Notes: generated by a model not told the origin, from the letters alone. Shown: positions 45,335 to 56,240, counted from the first letter of the stretch. The stretch is 64,000 nucleotides of DNA from Conoideocrella luteorostrata (GCA_032433595.1 JASWJB010000175.1:26382-90381), one strand, 5' to 3'. Translations and numbers: made by a program.

Positions 45335-46544
45335 ATGATGAAGCTCACCGCCGGGATTGTTGCGGCCATCGCCGGCTGTGCCACTGCAGCGCAGCAATCT
45401 GCCGAAGTCTTCATTGTACCAGCCATCGATGCTGCGTCACCACCAGCCGTCACCCCTGGCCTGGCCAGGCTGCTGTTTCTGCAACGATTATCATCCAATG
45501 GTCGGGGACTGAATCAACATGACATTCCAAACGGCGTCGATACCGAGAAAGCTGTTTCTTTTCTCAATCGGTATGGTAAGACGACCCCGACGCTGTTTTC
45601 GGACGGTGAGAGTAGCCAGCCCAGCCAACTCATCTTGATGCTGGACGAGATGAGCGATAAGCATATGAAGGAGCTCCGCAAAGGACTCGGCATGAGCCCG
45701 TCATTTACCATTGCAGACCCGCCTGCCGATAAAGCGCACAAAGACCTGATAGAGCTAGATATTCTTTACAGAACAGGCGTTGCTGATGGAAACAAATGCT
45801 CCGTCCAACAGGTATCTAACCCAATAGAGGATTGCTGGGATGGCAAGGCTTCTGCAGTGGCCAAGTACAGCGCGAACGAGGTATGACTTAGAGCTGTTTG
45901 CGGCGAGATTTGAGAGTCAAAATGATGGATGCTAACAAAAGCTTTAGGACTCTGAAATTATTCAGAAGATTGCGAAGCAAATTAAACAAATCATCCAACT
46001 CGCCAAGTCTGGTGATCTCGAAACAGCCATCATTGCTCTCCCTTCATCCAAAAGCTCCAACAAGTGGACCGATGAACAACAAGAACTGCGCCGGCGTCAG
46101 GCAGAGCAAGTCATGTCTGCGATTGACATTCCTGAGGCAGACCCTGAAACAACCTCATCAGCAACACCAAACCCTGTCTTGTTTGCCCCAAGCGGTCGCA
46201 TTCCCCCTTGCTTCGATTCCGAATCTGCCTGCAATAAGACTACTCAAAACTGCTCAGGCCATGGGGTTTGTAAAAACAAGTATGGTGGCTCTGATGAAGC
46301 AGAGAACGATGGCCCTGCTTGCTTTGCTTGCCACTGCCAAGCAACGAGAGAGAAGGGTCAGGGAGTAACACACTGGGGTGGCAGCTCATGTTCCAAACAA
46401 GATGTCAGTGTGCCATTCTGGCTCTTTGCGGGCTTTACAATATTTATGGTTGGTATTCTATCCATGTCCATTGGCTTGTTGTTCAATGTTGGCGAGGAGA
46501 AGCTCCCTGGCGTAATTGGAGCCGGTGTTTCACGGTCGAAATAG
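45335..46544 (+). CDS. Vacuolar sorting / DUF3844 (Vps3844) membrane protein
   Basis: A fungal type I membrane protein of the secretory pathway with the C-terminal DUF3844 domain. Two exons, 45335-45880 and 45948-46544, give 380 aa. A signal peptide (MMKLTAGIVAAIAGCATAA) is followed by a luminal domain starting EVFIVPAIDAA. The cysteine-rich EGF-like part is CFDSESACNKTTQNCSGHG through CFACHCQATREKGQG, and ends in THWGGSSCSKQDVS. One membrane helix (FWLFAGFTIFMVGILSMSIG) precedes a short cytosolic tail. Two in-frame ATGs sit side by side at 45335 and 45338. Head-to-head with the unknown membrane protein gene, about 86 bp apart by the models here. Confidence 0.88.
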
Positions 46545-47148
46545 TTGGAGCAATTAAAGAAGATGGGGTTCGTCTGGGTCCCGTGGTGGGTTTCTGTTGG
46601 AATTGCACAGGGAAAGACTGTAACATAGGGTGTACTACATGGCGTCAAATCGCTACTTAGCGACAACTAAGTCTCGTTGTTCTCTTTTTCTGTGAGGGGT
46701 ACAGGGTTACAGTAGACCCAAAAGCATAATCAAATTCAATTAAGCAACGTTGAAAGAGTTTTCTCCACTGTTAGACAAGTCCATTCAAGGCTTTCTTAAA
46801 AAACCGTTACATTTTAACGCTTATCAAACTATGTTCAAGTTAACTCACTACCCGAGTACTCCGTACATGCATGCCGCTTACAGCCCGGCGTTTCCATACT
46901 CTCCGCTAGTGCAAGCGCAGGCCAATCACATGCAACAGTCCGACTTACTAAACCAGGGACGGACTTTTCCGCCGACTGCCGTCTCTTCCTCGCACCTTCA
47001 ACTGCCCATCTCAAAGCTTCTATTTTCTTTCCATGGTAAAAGCCCGCCGGACTTGATCCGTTATTACCGGAAGGAACTCAGCTAAGACGTACCTCTCACT
47101 GCAAGTGGGTTTGGAGGCGCCTGCGGTCATGTGATGACGACATCAGAC
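46545..47148. other. Intergenic
   Basis: Vps3844 3' flank and promoter of the next regulator. TACTCCGTA is at 46857-46865. No gene was supported. Confidence 0.55.
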
Positions 47149-49770
47149 ATGGCGAACAAAACATGCGACGATAAATCAGATACGAGCAAGCTTCCCACTG
47201 CGAAATGGGGGGCTGCTTGCGCTGCGTGTGCTACAGCAAAAGCAAAATGCATCCGGTCAAATCCTGACCCGAGCGCAAAGTGCGACAGGTAAGACTGCCG
47301 ACAACGTTGTTAGTTTAACTGGTAAAATTAGTCGTTTGACGGTCCCGCAACTGCCGGTGTCTAATAACTATGTGGGTATCCTCGGCTAACACAAGCGTGC
47401 GGTATGAAGATGCGAAAGACTTTTGAAAGAATGTGCAGGACAAGTTCATCGGCCACGCAAGAAGCGTCAAACAAAACCTTCGTAAGTATCCAGCTTCATA
47501 TCTGAACTAGCTAATATCATTCCTTACCCTCCATACGACTTACACCGATGGACCTCGGTTCAAGTGTGCAGCGTGGCGACAACGGGTACGGGAATGGCAT
47601 CAGCAATTGTAAATTTTCTAACCATCAAACAATAGTCGCACTGCTCAGATTGAAGAAAGACTCAATGGCTTGGTCAATCTCCTGCAGGCAACTGGGGAAT
47701 TGCCAAACAATCACTCCTCCCTGACTGCTCTCAGCGATGCCGCTGCTAGGGAACATTCAGCCGTGGCGCAAGACACCCCCTCGGCAAGCTCGACGACATC
47801 ATACCAACCATACTCAAATTCTTGGACTATCCCGGAGACATATAACTCAAATGCAATCCCGGCTTGCATTTGTCGGCCAGAGCCTGGAAATGCGCCTCCT
47901 CCACCAGACTCGGACGACGTGCTTCTAGAGCTTTTTCGAACCCAGATGCAACCGGTTTTCCCCTTTGTTGTGATCCCACCATCGGTCAATGCCTCACAAT
48001 TACAGGCAAGCAGGCCATTCTTAATGTCTGCTATCCGAATGGTTACTTCATTTAGAAGTTTAAGGTCCATGAGCGCGCAGATGTACCGGCTGATGAGCCA
48101 CATTGCAGACCATGTCCTTTTACGCTCAACACGATCGCTGGAGCTCCTGCAAGGGATCTTACTTATGATTTCTTGGCACCAGTATCACTGTCTTATGCAT
48201 GGTCAAATGAACAATCTGGTTTCCCTAGCAATGAGCTTAGTGGGAGATTTAGGTCTCAACTATCCTCCTGGTGTGCGAGAGCAAGCCAGACTCATGGTCG
48301 CTAAACCAGACGAGCCGTCTGGTCGCACAAACGAGGAAAGGAGAGCACTTTTAGGAGTGTGGTTTGTGTCATGCAAGTAAGTTTGGAGATTGTTTTACTG
48401 TTCAGAGGTACTCGACTAACGCCAACCAGCATCTCCATTATTTTCAATAGGGTAGAGTCGTTAAGGTACACGTCTTACGTTCAAGAATGTATGAGGGTTC
48501 TTGAAAATGAAAGAGAATACGACTCAGACATAACACTTTTGTATCTGGTTCGGGTACAGAGGTTAACGGAACGAATCTTCGAGTTTTCTTCCAAAGACAA
48601 GGGCGAGGAAGATATTCCAGGCATGCCGCCTGCCCCAACTTCGGCATACGTAGCAGCTTTTCAAAATGAGATCGACAGGATGCGTGATAGTCTGCCACCA
48701 AGACTGCAAAACGACCGTATGTCAAATTTCCTCCCGTCATTTTAATTCATACTCTATGAATCTCGCTTGTTCATAACATTAACAATCTGGTAGATATTAT
48801 CCAGACATATTTAAATACGGCGCGGCTCCGTCTTTGTGAGCCGCCACCTGTCGACATAAATTTGGTCAGATCCCTGATGGAGTCTATGACAACTCATCAA
48901 GTTGGTCGAGGTACTCCACTCGACAAACTGTATCAGTCCAGTGCGGCGCTCCAGAATTGGTTTGATAGATGGCTGTTGATTCCCGCGTCCTCTTACTTCC
49001 GGCATCCCCTTTCCCTTATGTCTGACCTAGTGTATGCCATCACTATGCTTGGACGATGGGCACAGCTGGCGACACCCAGAACAGTGTATGAGGGCGGCAC
49101 ACCAATGCCGCACGGGGAGGGTAGCTCAATGTATACTCCGGATTCACAGATGGCGACCAATGCACTCGGGGAATCGAGATCACTGTCAAGGCATAAGCCT
49201 GGTGACCTAAAGACACCGTGTGGTGACCACGAACTTATTCAAGCTGTTGCCCGTCTACAGACTCAGCTGCAGTCACAGCCGGAGCTGACAATAAACATTC
49301 CCGAGATCCTCTCAGCCATGTGCGCAAGGTGTGAGCAAGTCAACAACATCTTTCAGCAATCGTCACCAGAGGATGAAAAGACAGATAACAACGTCTGGAC
49401 ATTCAGCGCTCTCAAAGTCCGGATCACTCGCGTCAAGCTGGAACGATGGGCTGAACTCGTCGCTGCTGCTGCTGAGGGTTCCGATCGAATAGCCAAAGTG
49501 GAACACACTCAACAATGGCGAGGGTCATACCCGCAGACATCAGCAGCAAATATGGGACCACTAGACGGTGGTCTCGTCAGCAGCGGGTTCGCACAGGATC
49601 AGACCCAAATTCAGAACTTCTTGGACAGCACACCATGGACTTCTGATGTATTAGATGGTATTGATCCTACTGTCTGGTTTGATGGGTACCTGGACTGGGG
49701 TACGCTGGTGATGAACTCCATGGGTAATCCTGCAGGCAATTCAATGGCAGGAGAGCCGGCTTCAGCGTAA
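47149..49770 (+). CDS. Zn2Cys6 transcription factor with an atypical zinc cluster loop
   Basis: A nuclear regulator. Five exons: 47149-47288, 47410-47481, 47636-48376, 48430-48716 and 48794-49770, giving 738 aa. The zinc cluster is split by the first intron, giving six cysteines at residues 24-55 with spacing C-x2-C-x6-C-x10-C-x2-C-x6-C. It has alanines where basic residues usually follow the second cysteine (CAACATAKAKC) and a 10-residue central loop. A basic run (RPRKKRQTKP) follows. A coiled coil (AQIEERLNGLVNLLQATGE) is consistent with dimerisation. The regulatory region includes LLMISWHQYHCLMHGQMNNL and MSLVGDLGLNYPP. The C-terminus is acidic/aromatic (IDPTVWFDGYLDWG), possibly activating. 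Targets unknown. It resembles the leucine/lysine-biosynthesis-type regulators in layout only. Confidence 0.87.
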
Positions 49771-50136
49771 GTGATAATTAGAAGGGACATCATAGATGGC
49801 GTTCTGGAAATGGGAATTTGGGAACAATAGTAGAGTGCGTAAGCAATAATGATCACCCACAGACAAATGCTGCTATTAATAGTAACAACTTGCAAATCTT
49901 ACACGAGATGTTCACCATCACGTAAATGCCACTAATGTCCCAGTCAGCCTTGCCTGATCAGATGAGTTGGAGAGTCGGGCGGAGCGGGGCACGCAATTGA
50001 AGTGCTGGTTCTAGTACGGATTACTCCATGCACGTCTCTGGTCTTCCCCCGCGGCCATGTCATATGGCAGACTTGAAATACACGAATCAATTTCACTCTG
50101 CTTCAACCATCCATAGAGCCTTACTCTCACGCAAAC
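49771..50136. other. Intergenic
   Basis: Promoter region of the rhodanese gene. A degenerate TACGGATTACTCC sits near 50014. No gene was supported. Confidence 0.5.
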
Positions 50137-50671
50137 ATGTCCACCTCTGCCCAAACCACAGATACCTCGCAATGGGCGGCGGCTTTCCCAGAACCAAAAG
50201 CCCCGGTCCATGCCTTGGACCCATCTGATGTCGCGCAACTTCTAGAAAGCCACTCACAGACGAATTCCAATAGCAATAAGAGCTTTCTTCTCGTTGATGT
50301 CCGCCGCACAGACTGGGAGGGCGGCACTATCGCAACATCAATTAACCTACCAGCTCACACACTCTACCAGACTCGGCCAGCGATATATCAGCTGTGCAAA
50401 CAGGCTGATGTAAAAACAATCATATTCTACTGTGGTGAGTGTGTGGATTAGACCAGTCATTTCATACAAGTTAATTAGCTGTATTATAGGGAGCTCCAAT
50501 GGACGAGGCCCTAGATGCGCTGGCTGGATGCAGGACTATCTCAACGAAGTAGGCGAAGCAAGCATGTCATCGGCCATTCTCAAAGGCGGCATCAAAGGCT
50601 GGCAGAAGAAATACAATGGCAAACTGATGGACTGGTACGATGATAAGCTTTGGGCGCAGCAGAATGCGTAG
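50137..50671 (+). CDS. Rhodanese-fold phosphatase / arsenate reductase-like protein (Cdc25/Acr2 type)
   Basis: A small single-domain rhodanese. Two exons, 50137-50434 and 50490-50671, give 159 aa. The domain begins at VHALDPSDVAQLL, then FLLVDVRRTDWEGGTIATSI. The active-site loop spans the intron and reads YCGSSNGRGPRCAGW, a seven-residue C-x5-R loop as in Cdc25 phosphatases and the Acr2/Ibp1 arsenate reductases, rather than the six-residue loop of sulfurtransferases. KGGIKGWQKKY closes the fold. The protein is probably a phosphatase or arsenate reductase in the cytosol; no arsenite transporter gene is next to it, so a detoxification role is not supported by context. Confidence 0.87.
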
Positions 50672-50880
50672 CTTCTAATTCTTTGTGAGGGGGTATCTCC
50701 TACAGTTCCTCATTCTAAAGATTCTCTTGATGAATCTAGAAAGTGAAGAAAGAAAACAGTTTGTTGTAAAAAGGACCCGATTCCGCGTCACCCATTATCA
50801 TCCAAGAACGCCAAACAATTGTTATTTTCAATTCATCCTCGAACAGAATTTTCTTCTTCTCTTTTCTCTTCTCCCTTGCT
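50672..50880. other. Short intergenic between convergent genes
   Basis: Spacer between the rhodanese stop (50671) and the SmG stop (50881), AT-rich. Nothing recognised. Confidence 0.55.
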
Positions 50881-51381
50881 CTATCGGTGGTGGTGGTGTT
50901 GTCGGTCATCGCCGCCGATTCTGTCTAGTGCTTCCATCATGACAACCGAGTTTCCGCGAATAACCTATGCAAGACGTCAGTGTGTATGTTCATAAATGGC
51001 CATTTCTGGTGCTTAGCAGGATTAACATACCACCATGCCAATCTTGACCTTCTCGCCGCCCTCCTTCTCTTCGACCGCCTCATCGAGGACAATGTTCAAG
51101 AAGACCTGTAATTGTATTAGCAGAGTCCAAAATAGGCGCGCAAGCTAGTTACTAAACATACATCGTATCCTCGCAAAACACCGATAACCTTGCGGCTGCC
51201 GTTCAGCTGTACAAAGAGTCTCTTCTCGAGGTACTATTCAATTTGTTAGAGTCAATTTTTCGTCTCGTTCAGTTTTCAACAAGATTTCGCAAGGCACAAT
51301 GGAGTCAGCCTCAACACGACGCAATCGGAGTGTAGATCGAGGAAGATGTACCTTCTTGAGCTCAGGTTGTGCGGGCGCCAT
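50881..51381 (-). CDS. SMX2: Small nuclear ribonucleoprotein SmG
   Basis: A core Sm-ring subunit of spliceosomal U1, U2, U4 and U5 snRNPs. Four short exons on the minus strand: 51381-51352, 51233-51162, 51105-51031 and 50964-50881, giving 86 aa; it was assembled by hand because each exon is under 90 nt. Sm1 motif: KRLFVQLNGSRKVIGVLRGYD then VFLNIVLDEAV. Sm2 motif: KIGMVVIRGNSVVMMEALD, containing the canonical IRGNSV that binds the uridine. Each internal exon starts on a whole codon. The C-terminus ends in a four-histidine stretch (DRQHHHHR), which is unusual. It is divergent from NTR2. Confidence 0.94.
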
Positions 51382-51577
51382 CTTGAGCTTTTGGATATTG
51401 ACAGTTTGAAGCTCTGCCGCAAGATCACGAATGCACCGGGGCTAAGTCTAGATGCACCAAAATGCTGTGTCACGTGATGATAAGATAACTGTGACCGGGC
51501 TTCATGGGCCTCGTGTAGTTTGCGACCGGATCTAACAATTCTTACATGGCTGTTTCTTCTAAAATCATGATTGCAAG

Positions 51578-53048
51578 ATGAGTTCGTTTGCGGCGAAGCG
51601 CAAAGCTAAGGTGATAAAAGTTAACGATGAGGAGGGCTCCGATGGCAGTTCATCCTCGGGTATAGACGTAATTGGTGCTAAGACTGGTAAGTTTTTCCTT
51701 CGTTTTTGAGCGAGACTCCATGGCTGATGGTTTATGAAAGGCTGACTCAATAACGGCAACAGACTCAACAAAGCCGTTGTTTGGCTCAAAATTGGGGCGA
51801 AAGCCATTTCGGCAATCTGGCTTGCGAAAGGCCTTCAATGCGACAGATAACGAGGGCGGATTAGCGGAGGGCAAGCAAGAAGGGGCCGAAGAGGATGATG
51901 GACCACTCGTTGTTCGACCCAACGTCAATCGGTCGGGCTCTACAAGACAAAAGAAGAAAGCCCCAAAGTCACGATTATCGTTTGGTGGCGACCCTGAAAC
52001 TGGGGAGCCCGAAGAACCAGCTACTCCGATAAAAGATGGACTAGGGAAGCGAGCATTTGAAAACAGCGCGGTGAAGCGGGGTATAGCTTTAAGAAACTTC
52101 CCGACGAGATCATTAGATGACGACGAGAAGGATAGACCGAAATACAGCAAGGAATATTTGGAGGAGCTTCAATCCTCAACACCAAGCACGCCACGTGATA
52201 TCTCAACACTACACATACAGGATGGCGACGAAATGGAGTTGGATCCGTCGGAGCTTGAGGGCGCTTTAGTAGTGGAATATTCAGGACCTTCGTCTCCACA
52301 GCAAGGCACCCAGATACTCTCAGAAGCAGAAATACGCGAGAGAAAAGAGCGACGGGCGCGACTAGCCAAAGAGCAGGACTTCCTCTCGGTCGAGGACGAC
52401 GATACGGATGCTTTCGGGCGCAAGAAGAAAGATGACGGCCGATTACTCGCTGAGGACGAGGACCTTGGTGAGGGGTTTGACGACTATGTTGAGGACGGGG
52501 GGCTTTCGCTCGGGAAGCGGGCCGAAAAGGAACGCCGAAAAAGGGATAAACAGCAAATGGCAGAACTCATCACAGCGGCAGAAGGGCATAGCTCGGACGA
52601 TTCCTCTGAGAGTGACGCGGAGAGGCGTATTGCCTACGAAGCGTCGCAAAGCAAAGCCGGCTTGGATGGCCTGAAAAAGCCGCAGGAGGCTCCTCCAGAA
52701 GATTCGCTCCAAGTGCCACCCAAGATCACGCCCCTGCCGAGCTTATCAGAGTGTTTGACACGCTTACAAGCTACCCTTAAAGGCATGGAAAACGATCTCA
52801 AGACCAAGAATTCTCGCTTGGATCAGTTGAGGAAAGAAAGAGAGGATATCGACAAGAGAAAAGCAGAGGTTCAGTCGCTCCTGGATGAGACGGGAAAGAA
52901 ATATCAAGAAGTCATGTCACAGGGCAATATGGGACCAAATTTGGTTGGCGAAGGTGGACCAAAAATTGAGTTGGTTGGAGAGCGAGGCTTGGAAAGTCTT
53001 GGAACTACACCGAGGAGACTGGACCAAAATGACATGGACATATCATAG
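51578..53048 (+). CDS. NTR2: Nineteen-complex-related protein 2, spliceosome disassembly factor
   Basis: A fungal Ntr2-domain protein; in yeast Ntr2 works with Ntr1 and the Prp43 helicase to take apart the lariat spliceosome. Two exons, 51578-51686 and 51763-53048, give 464 aa. The N-terminus is basic and acidic (MSSFAAKRKAKVIKVNDEEG) and then low-complexity. YSKEYLEELQSSTPSTP and EGALVVEYSG precede the conserved part; the RERKERRARLAKEQDFLSV region and a long C-terminal coiled coil (SLSECLTRLQATLKG, MENDLKTKNSRLDQLRKE) are the Ntr2 signature. It shares a 196-bp upstream region with the SmG gene. Confidence 0.82.
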
Positions 53049-53129
53049 CGACCAGAGTGCGCGATGACGGGAGAATACAGATTAGTTCCATCCGGATAAT
53101 GAAGCTATTAACAGACACCTTCTGCGCTC

Positions 53130-54608
53130 TCATATGTTTTTCTTGTCTTGCTTGATGCCACTGAATTCCAGTCCCTTGTCAATGTCTCCAAACAACACAC
53201 TCCACATATCACGTATCCAGTTTGTGCGTCCGTACCAGGGATCCTCGCCGGTGACTTTTGGCACTCGGTCCGCCGCCTTGACAAAATAATTGCTGGTGAC
53301 GTCCACAGCCAACTTTCGAGGCATATTCTTGCGATGTAGCAATACCGGCATCGTTTTGGTCGCCTTCTTTTTCTCCATACTTTTAATCACTCGAACAAGA
53401 AGCTGAGCAGTCGCCTCGGCACCAGGCGTCCACGACTGTATCACATAGCCGAGGATATAGCCCATATTAGGCAGCCCCTCCAGCATCGTCCCACGCCAAG
53501 TGTAACGATCGCCAGGCTGGATAAGCACCCCATTTACGTTTGCCGTCATCCCATTCATGATCTGGAAGTATAACCCCGTAGCCGTGATGATAATGTCCGC
53601 GTCCAGTTTCCGGCCAGACTGAAGCAACACCCCATCCCGCGTGACAGTGTCAATAACGTCTGTAACCAGCTCGATGTTATCCTGATGCATAACCTTGAAG
53701 AAGTCCCCATCTGGACACAGACAAAGTCGTTGCTGGAACGGATTATACCGGGGATTGAAATCAATATCAACGTCGCAGTCTTTCGGCAATGCACTTTTGG
53801 TCATCCACCGAAGAGCAAACCGGGCAATACGCGGGAAGCAAAGCATGAACTGGCCCACAATCATCTCCTCCGCTAGGTCCTTCCACCAGCAAATCTTGTG
53901 CGCCAAGCTCACAGGCAAAACCATCCGCAAGAGAGCATCAACCCATGAAGTCGTCGAAATAGCAGCCGCGTAGCTCGGACTCCTCTGCACCATGGTCAAT
54001 TGCCCAACCTTGTCAGCCAGAGCAGGCACAATCGTATAAGCTGTTGCCCCCGAACCAATCAACACCACCCGCTTGCCAGAGCAGTCCAACTCCTCCGGCC
54101 ACCACTGTGGATGGGCCACAGTCCCCTCAAAGCTCTCTATTCCCGGTATAACAGCCGGCATGGCCTGGTCATAGGCATAATACCCCGTGCAACAGATCAC
54201 GAAGTTTGCCGCCAAAGTCTTAGACACGCCTTGATTTTCCACGGTCAATCTCCAAAATGAATCCTCATCACGCCACTCCACATCGACCGCTTGATGGTTA
54301 AACCGGATCCGGTCGTAGGTTCCGTCTGTTTTGGCAGCGTCTGTGATGTAAGCTACGATTTCCGAGGCGGTTGCAATTTTGTGTGCGTGCGGCCAGGGGT
54401 GCCAATGAAATCCGAACGTGGTCATGTTGGAATCAGATCTGATTCCGGGGAACTTGAAGAAATTCCAGGTTCCGCCTATGACCGAGCGGCCTTCGAGGAT
54501 GGTGAAGGTGCGATTGGGAAGCTTTTCACGGAGGACATGGGCTGTGTTGATGCCGGAGATGCCAGCTCCGAGGATGATGATATCGTGGTGCTCTGATATT
54601 TGGGTCAT
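53130..54608 (-). CDS. Flavin-containing monooxygenase, Baeyer-Villiger type
   Basis: A FAD/NADPH-dependent class B monooxygenase. Single exon, 492 aa. The FAD-binding GxGxxG is IILGAGISGIN (residues 11-21), and the NADPH-binding one is VVLIGSGATAYT. The BVMO fingerprint F-x-G-x3-H-x3-W-P is exact in FEGTVAHPQWWP. An aromatic active-site arginine/serine region (IRSDSNMTTFGFHWHPW) and DADIIITATG complete the fold. Such enzymes insert oxygen next to ketones and are common in fungal secondary metabolism. The C-terminus is charged (KQDKKNI), with no peroxisomal signal. It lies next to a decayed transporter. Substrate unknown. Confidence 0.88.
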   Translation of the reverse strand: MTQISEHHDIIILGAGISGINTAHVLREKLPNRTFTILEGRSVIGGTWNFFKFPGIRSDSNMTTFGFHWHPWPHAHKIATASEIVAYITDAAKTDGTYDRIRFNHQAVDVEWRDEDSFWRLTVENQGVSKTLAANFVICCTGYYAYDQAMPAVIPGIESFEGTVAHPQWWPEELDCSGKRVVLIGSGATAYTIVPALADKVGQLTMVQRSPSYAAAISTTSWVDALLRMVLPVSLAHKICWWKDLAEEMIVGQFMLCFPRIARFALRWMTKSALPKDCDVDIDFNPRYNPFQQRLCLCPDGDFFKVMHQDNIELVTDVIDTVTRDGVLLQSGRKLDADIIITATGLYFQIMNGMTANVNGVLIQPGDRYTWRGTMLEGLPNMGYILGYVIQSWTPGAEATAQLLVRVIKSMEKKKATKTMPVLLHRKNMPRKLAVDVTSNYFVKAADRVPKVTGEDPWYGRTNWIRDMWSVLFGDIDKGLEFSGIKQDKKNI

Positions 54609-54940
54609 CCTGTTTAGTAGGACTACATGAGTGATTTACCGAGAAACAGTTAATTATGGAAGGGAACTGGAGGTGAAAAATGGTCGTTCATGTTCCCTTA
54701 CGGGATATAAATTAATTATGGGGCAGGTGATCAAGCTATAGTTTAATTTGCTTATTTATTTTTGTTTCATTTTTTAAAAAAAAGAAAAAATTGGTTGTCC
54801 CTCATAGAACTATCTCATGATGAAAAAAAAAAATTTTAATGCCGGCTGTACCTTGCCGGAGTATATTAGCCAATAATACCAGGTCACAGCAATGGACTTG
54901 CGGATGTGCGTTGTGTGGGAGAGCGTACGGCGGCATGTGG
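54609..54940. other. AT-rich spacer between FMO gene and transporter relic
   Basis: Upstream of the FMO gene. 54745-54840 is strongly A/T-rich with A and T runs. No gene seen. Confidence 0.6.
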
Positions 54941-55378
54941 CTGCCTCCAGTACAAAGAAACGATTGCGCAGCTCTTTATCGTCCCCTCTAACATTATAGC
55001 TTTTGTCGTCGTGTTAGTCACCTCGATTCTTTTCGACAGGATCAGGGCCCGAGGTCCTATAATGGCACTTGGCTACATTGTCGCCGTTTGAGGCTATATC
55101 ATGCTGCTGGTTGGCCAAGGCAAACTTTGTGCGGTATGGAGGTATATTTTTGGTTGCGGCGGGAGTGTATCCAGGATCATGGTATGTTGAGTGAAATGGA
55201 CCAGTTACCATGCCTGCCTTGAGCCAACTTTGCTTACTATGGTGCATCCCAAGGCTGGCTATCAAATAACCTGGCGCCGCAATATGTCCGCGCAACCGGG
55301 TTTGGTGTACCGAAGCCTTTGCTAATACTTCTGCTTTCGCGGCGTCTTTCATTTATCTTGACAAAGGTGCGTAGGTAT
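54941..55378 (+). pseudogene. MFS allantoate/nicotinate-permease-like transporter relic (Dal5/Tna1 type)
   Basis: C-terminal remains of an anion:cation symporter. Readable segments in order are YKETIAQLFIVPSNIIAFVV, LFDRIRARGPIMALGYIVAV, GYIMLLVG (after an in-frame TGA at 55089-55091), GGIFLVAAGVYP (in another frame), WLSNNLAPQYVRATGFG, and AFAASFIYLDKGA followed by a TAG. The WLSNN-APxYxRATG motif is characteristic of the family's eleventh helix. There are several frame shifts and stops, no start and no N-terminal half. It is a dead fragment. Confidence 0.82.
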
Positions 55379-56240
55379 ACACGTCCTGATAGCCTCGACA
55401 TGATCGTGAGTTTACGTCCAGTGAAGGCCAGATTTTCAACCGGGGCATTCTGTTTGCATTGGCTCTTCTTGTGCCTTGCGCGTCAACCAAGACGGGAGAA
55501 TACAAAGCGCAACCAAGACGGGCGGGATGCAAGACTGGTAGAGGGCAGCGTAGAGGATATAGGTAATAGACACACAGCATTTAGGTATACACTGTAGCTA
55601 TATCAAATAAACCGCGGTGGTTTTGGGACCATGCTCGCAAGGCTGGCAAACACCGCCTGGGCATTAACTAACGGCTTGCTCTAGGGTAGAGGTGCGCTCA
55701 AGGCAGCACGAATAGGTACTTTCAACGTTCGGACGATATTAGTTTTCTCAAAATATTTTTCTTCATTTGACTAGAACTAAATTCTTGCTCTAGAAAGTGA
55801 ATCGGGCCTGCCAGGATGGGATTATCGGCCTGCGATTGATGTCTGATCAGAGTCTCGGAGGGACGCCAAAGTAAAGTGAAGCGTTGGAGGCTCTGGCGCG
55901 GGGCTGTAGAGAAGTCGAACTGCTTGGTGCAGGGCTGTGGTCCAACTTCCAGGCGACCCCACACCAGCTGTGGCCAATAAGGCTTTTGGTAGGGCGTTTG
56001 CCATCGAAGGACCTAGAAGGCGCCTAGGAGCAACCCGAGCTCTTCCATCTTTTTCTGTCCCCACAACTGCGTTTGGTTACCTGGGCAGCTTTCTTGTCTT
56101 GACCAACTCACTTCTCTAACAGCCAGAGAAACCATTCTCTAACAAGTTAGAGAGCCCGTAATCATTCTATATTCAGGCGTCATCATTTCGAGACCAACTT
56201 GGCTCCGATTGCTTTCTTCCTCTCCTGAAGAATCCACACC
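55379..56240. other. Intergenic, upstream of STI1
   Basis: No gene was supported. Just before STI1, near 56115-56155, repeated TCTCTAAC / GTTAGAGA segments could form a small hairpin in the promoter or leader. Heat-shock-type GAA/TTC blocks were looked for but spacing was not convincing. Confidence 0.5.

Noticed and set aside
47305..47365. tRNA-like sequence in the first intron of the second regulator
   Set aside because: The A-box-like GTTTAACTGG has no matching B box or acceptor stem.
54745..54840. RIP-mutated transposon
   Set aside because: AT-rich but too short, with no transposon coding remains or terminal repeats seen.
55379..56240. Heat-shock elements upstream of STI1
   Set aside because: GAA and TTC blocks occur, but not in the alternating 5-bp spacing required.
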